Positions 63,861 to 64,000 of a stretch of DNA of 64,000 nt are shown here, piece by piece. Position numbers and translations under genes: made by a program. Source of the stretch: Paenibacillus sp. SZ31 (GTDB lineage: Bacteria > Bacillota > Bacilli > Paenibacillales > Paenibacillaceae); contig NZ_JABBEA010000003.1 of assembly GCF_012912005.1 (NCBI RefSeq), positions 186,001-250,000 on the forward strand. Direction: 5' to 3'. Positions within the stretch are counted from its first letter, which is position 1. Every line of letters begins with the position of its first letter. The notes beneath the pieces were generated by a model. The model made no database searches. It was not told the DNA's origin and worked only from the letters and a program-made list of their open reading frames with translations.

Positions 63861-64000
63861 TCATTGACGCTTCACTTCAACAGTGGCCGAGAAGAAGGTC
63901 GCCCCGTTACCCATGTCCGACAACCGATTCGAAGTGAGTGAATTCGCCCGCTGCTTCTTCCCGTCACCATCCCACCATAAGCCTTGGCTGATGACGGTTC
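63861..64000 (-). CDS. Molybdopterin oxidoreductase, C-terminal end (5' part outside window)
   Basis: Reading leftwards from the right edge, one frame is open for 45 codons to a TGA at 63861. The peptide contains VISQGLWWDGDG, NSLTSNRLSDMGNGATFF and ends EVKRQ. The LTS.RL.DMG.GATFF pattern is the characteristic last part of the dinucleotide-binding domain of bis-MGD molybdoenzymes (formate dehydrogenase / YyaE-like). Only the tail is visible, so the reaction cannot be assigned. The presence of moaA and mobA in the window is consistent with a molybdoenzyme. Confidence 0.7.
   Translation of the reverse strand, partial: TVISQGLWWDGDGKKQRANSLTSNRLSDMGNGATFFSATVEVKRQ

Overview
The window looks like a chromosomal segment of a Paenibacillus-type member of the Bacillota. 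The evidence is strong AGGAGG-like ribosome binding sites, many carbohydrate ABC transporters paired with YesM/YesN-type two-component systems, a Btr-like AraC/binding-protein fusion, a SwrC-type RND pump and moderate GC content. The genus is inferred from gene content, not from a marker gene. No rRNA, tRNA, CRISPR array, prophage or complete insertion sequence was seen.

Layout. 1-6.0 kb holds two drug/guanidinium export loci: a truncated TetR gene with a paired SMR transporter, then a TetR gene with an RND pump behind a promoter that overlaps a long dyad. A 43-codon membrane-protein gene lies between them. 6.3-20.5 kb is a PucR regulator facing a long minus-strand gene set for reductive pyrimidine catabolism: ABC importer, class III aminotransferase, M20 amidohydrolase, nitrilase-family amidohydrolase, PreT, PreA, dihydropyrimidinase and a 75-aa unknown protein. 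Together these would import a pyrimidine-like compound, reduce it, open the ring, release ammonia and CO2, and transaminate beta-alanine. 20.9-25.4 kb has two chemoreceptor-like proteins around moaA. 25.5-35.1 kb is a sugar locus with a GH42 beta-galactosidase, histidine kinase, response regulator and ABC importer, plus a divergent AraC gene. mobA, an MFS gene, glnS and small housekeeping genes follow to 42 kb. 42.3-48.1 kb holds a MerR-methyltransferase fusion and a large GH94 phosphorylase with a LacI regulator and matching operators. 48.8-53.4 kb is an iron-siderophore region. 53.7-62.2 kb is a second YesM/YesN ABC locus with two binding proteins. An MFS gene and the 3' end of a molybdopterin oxidoreductase gene close the window.

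The most unusual signal is not a gene. Six copies of a 147-190 bp, almost wholly palindromic element lie between genes at about 1.1, 11.0, 16.5, 37.1, 48.1 and 53.5 kb. Paired arms differ between copies but stay complementary, so structure rather than sequence appears conserved. There are two size classes, the longer carrying an extra internal hairpin. One copy has 17-bp perfect terminal inverted repeats and touches a stop codon. A second, shorter repeat family built on TAACGAAYC units occurs in two clusters, each close to a copy of the first family.
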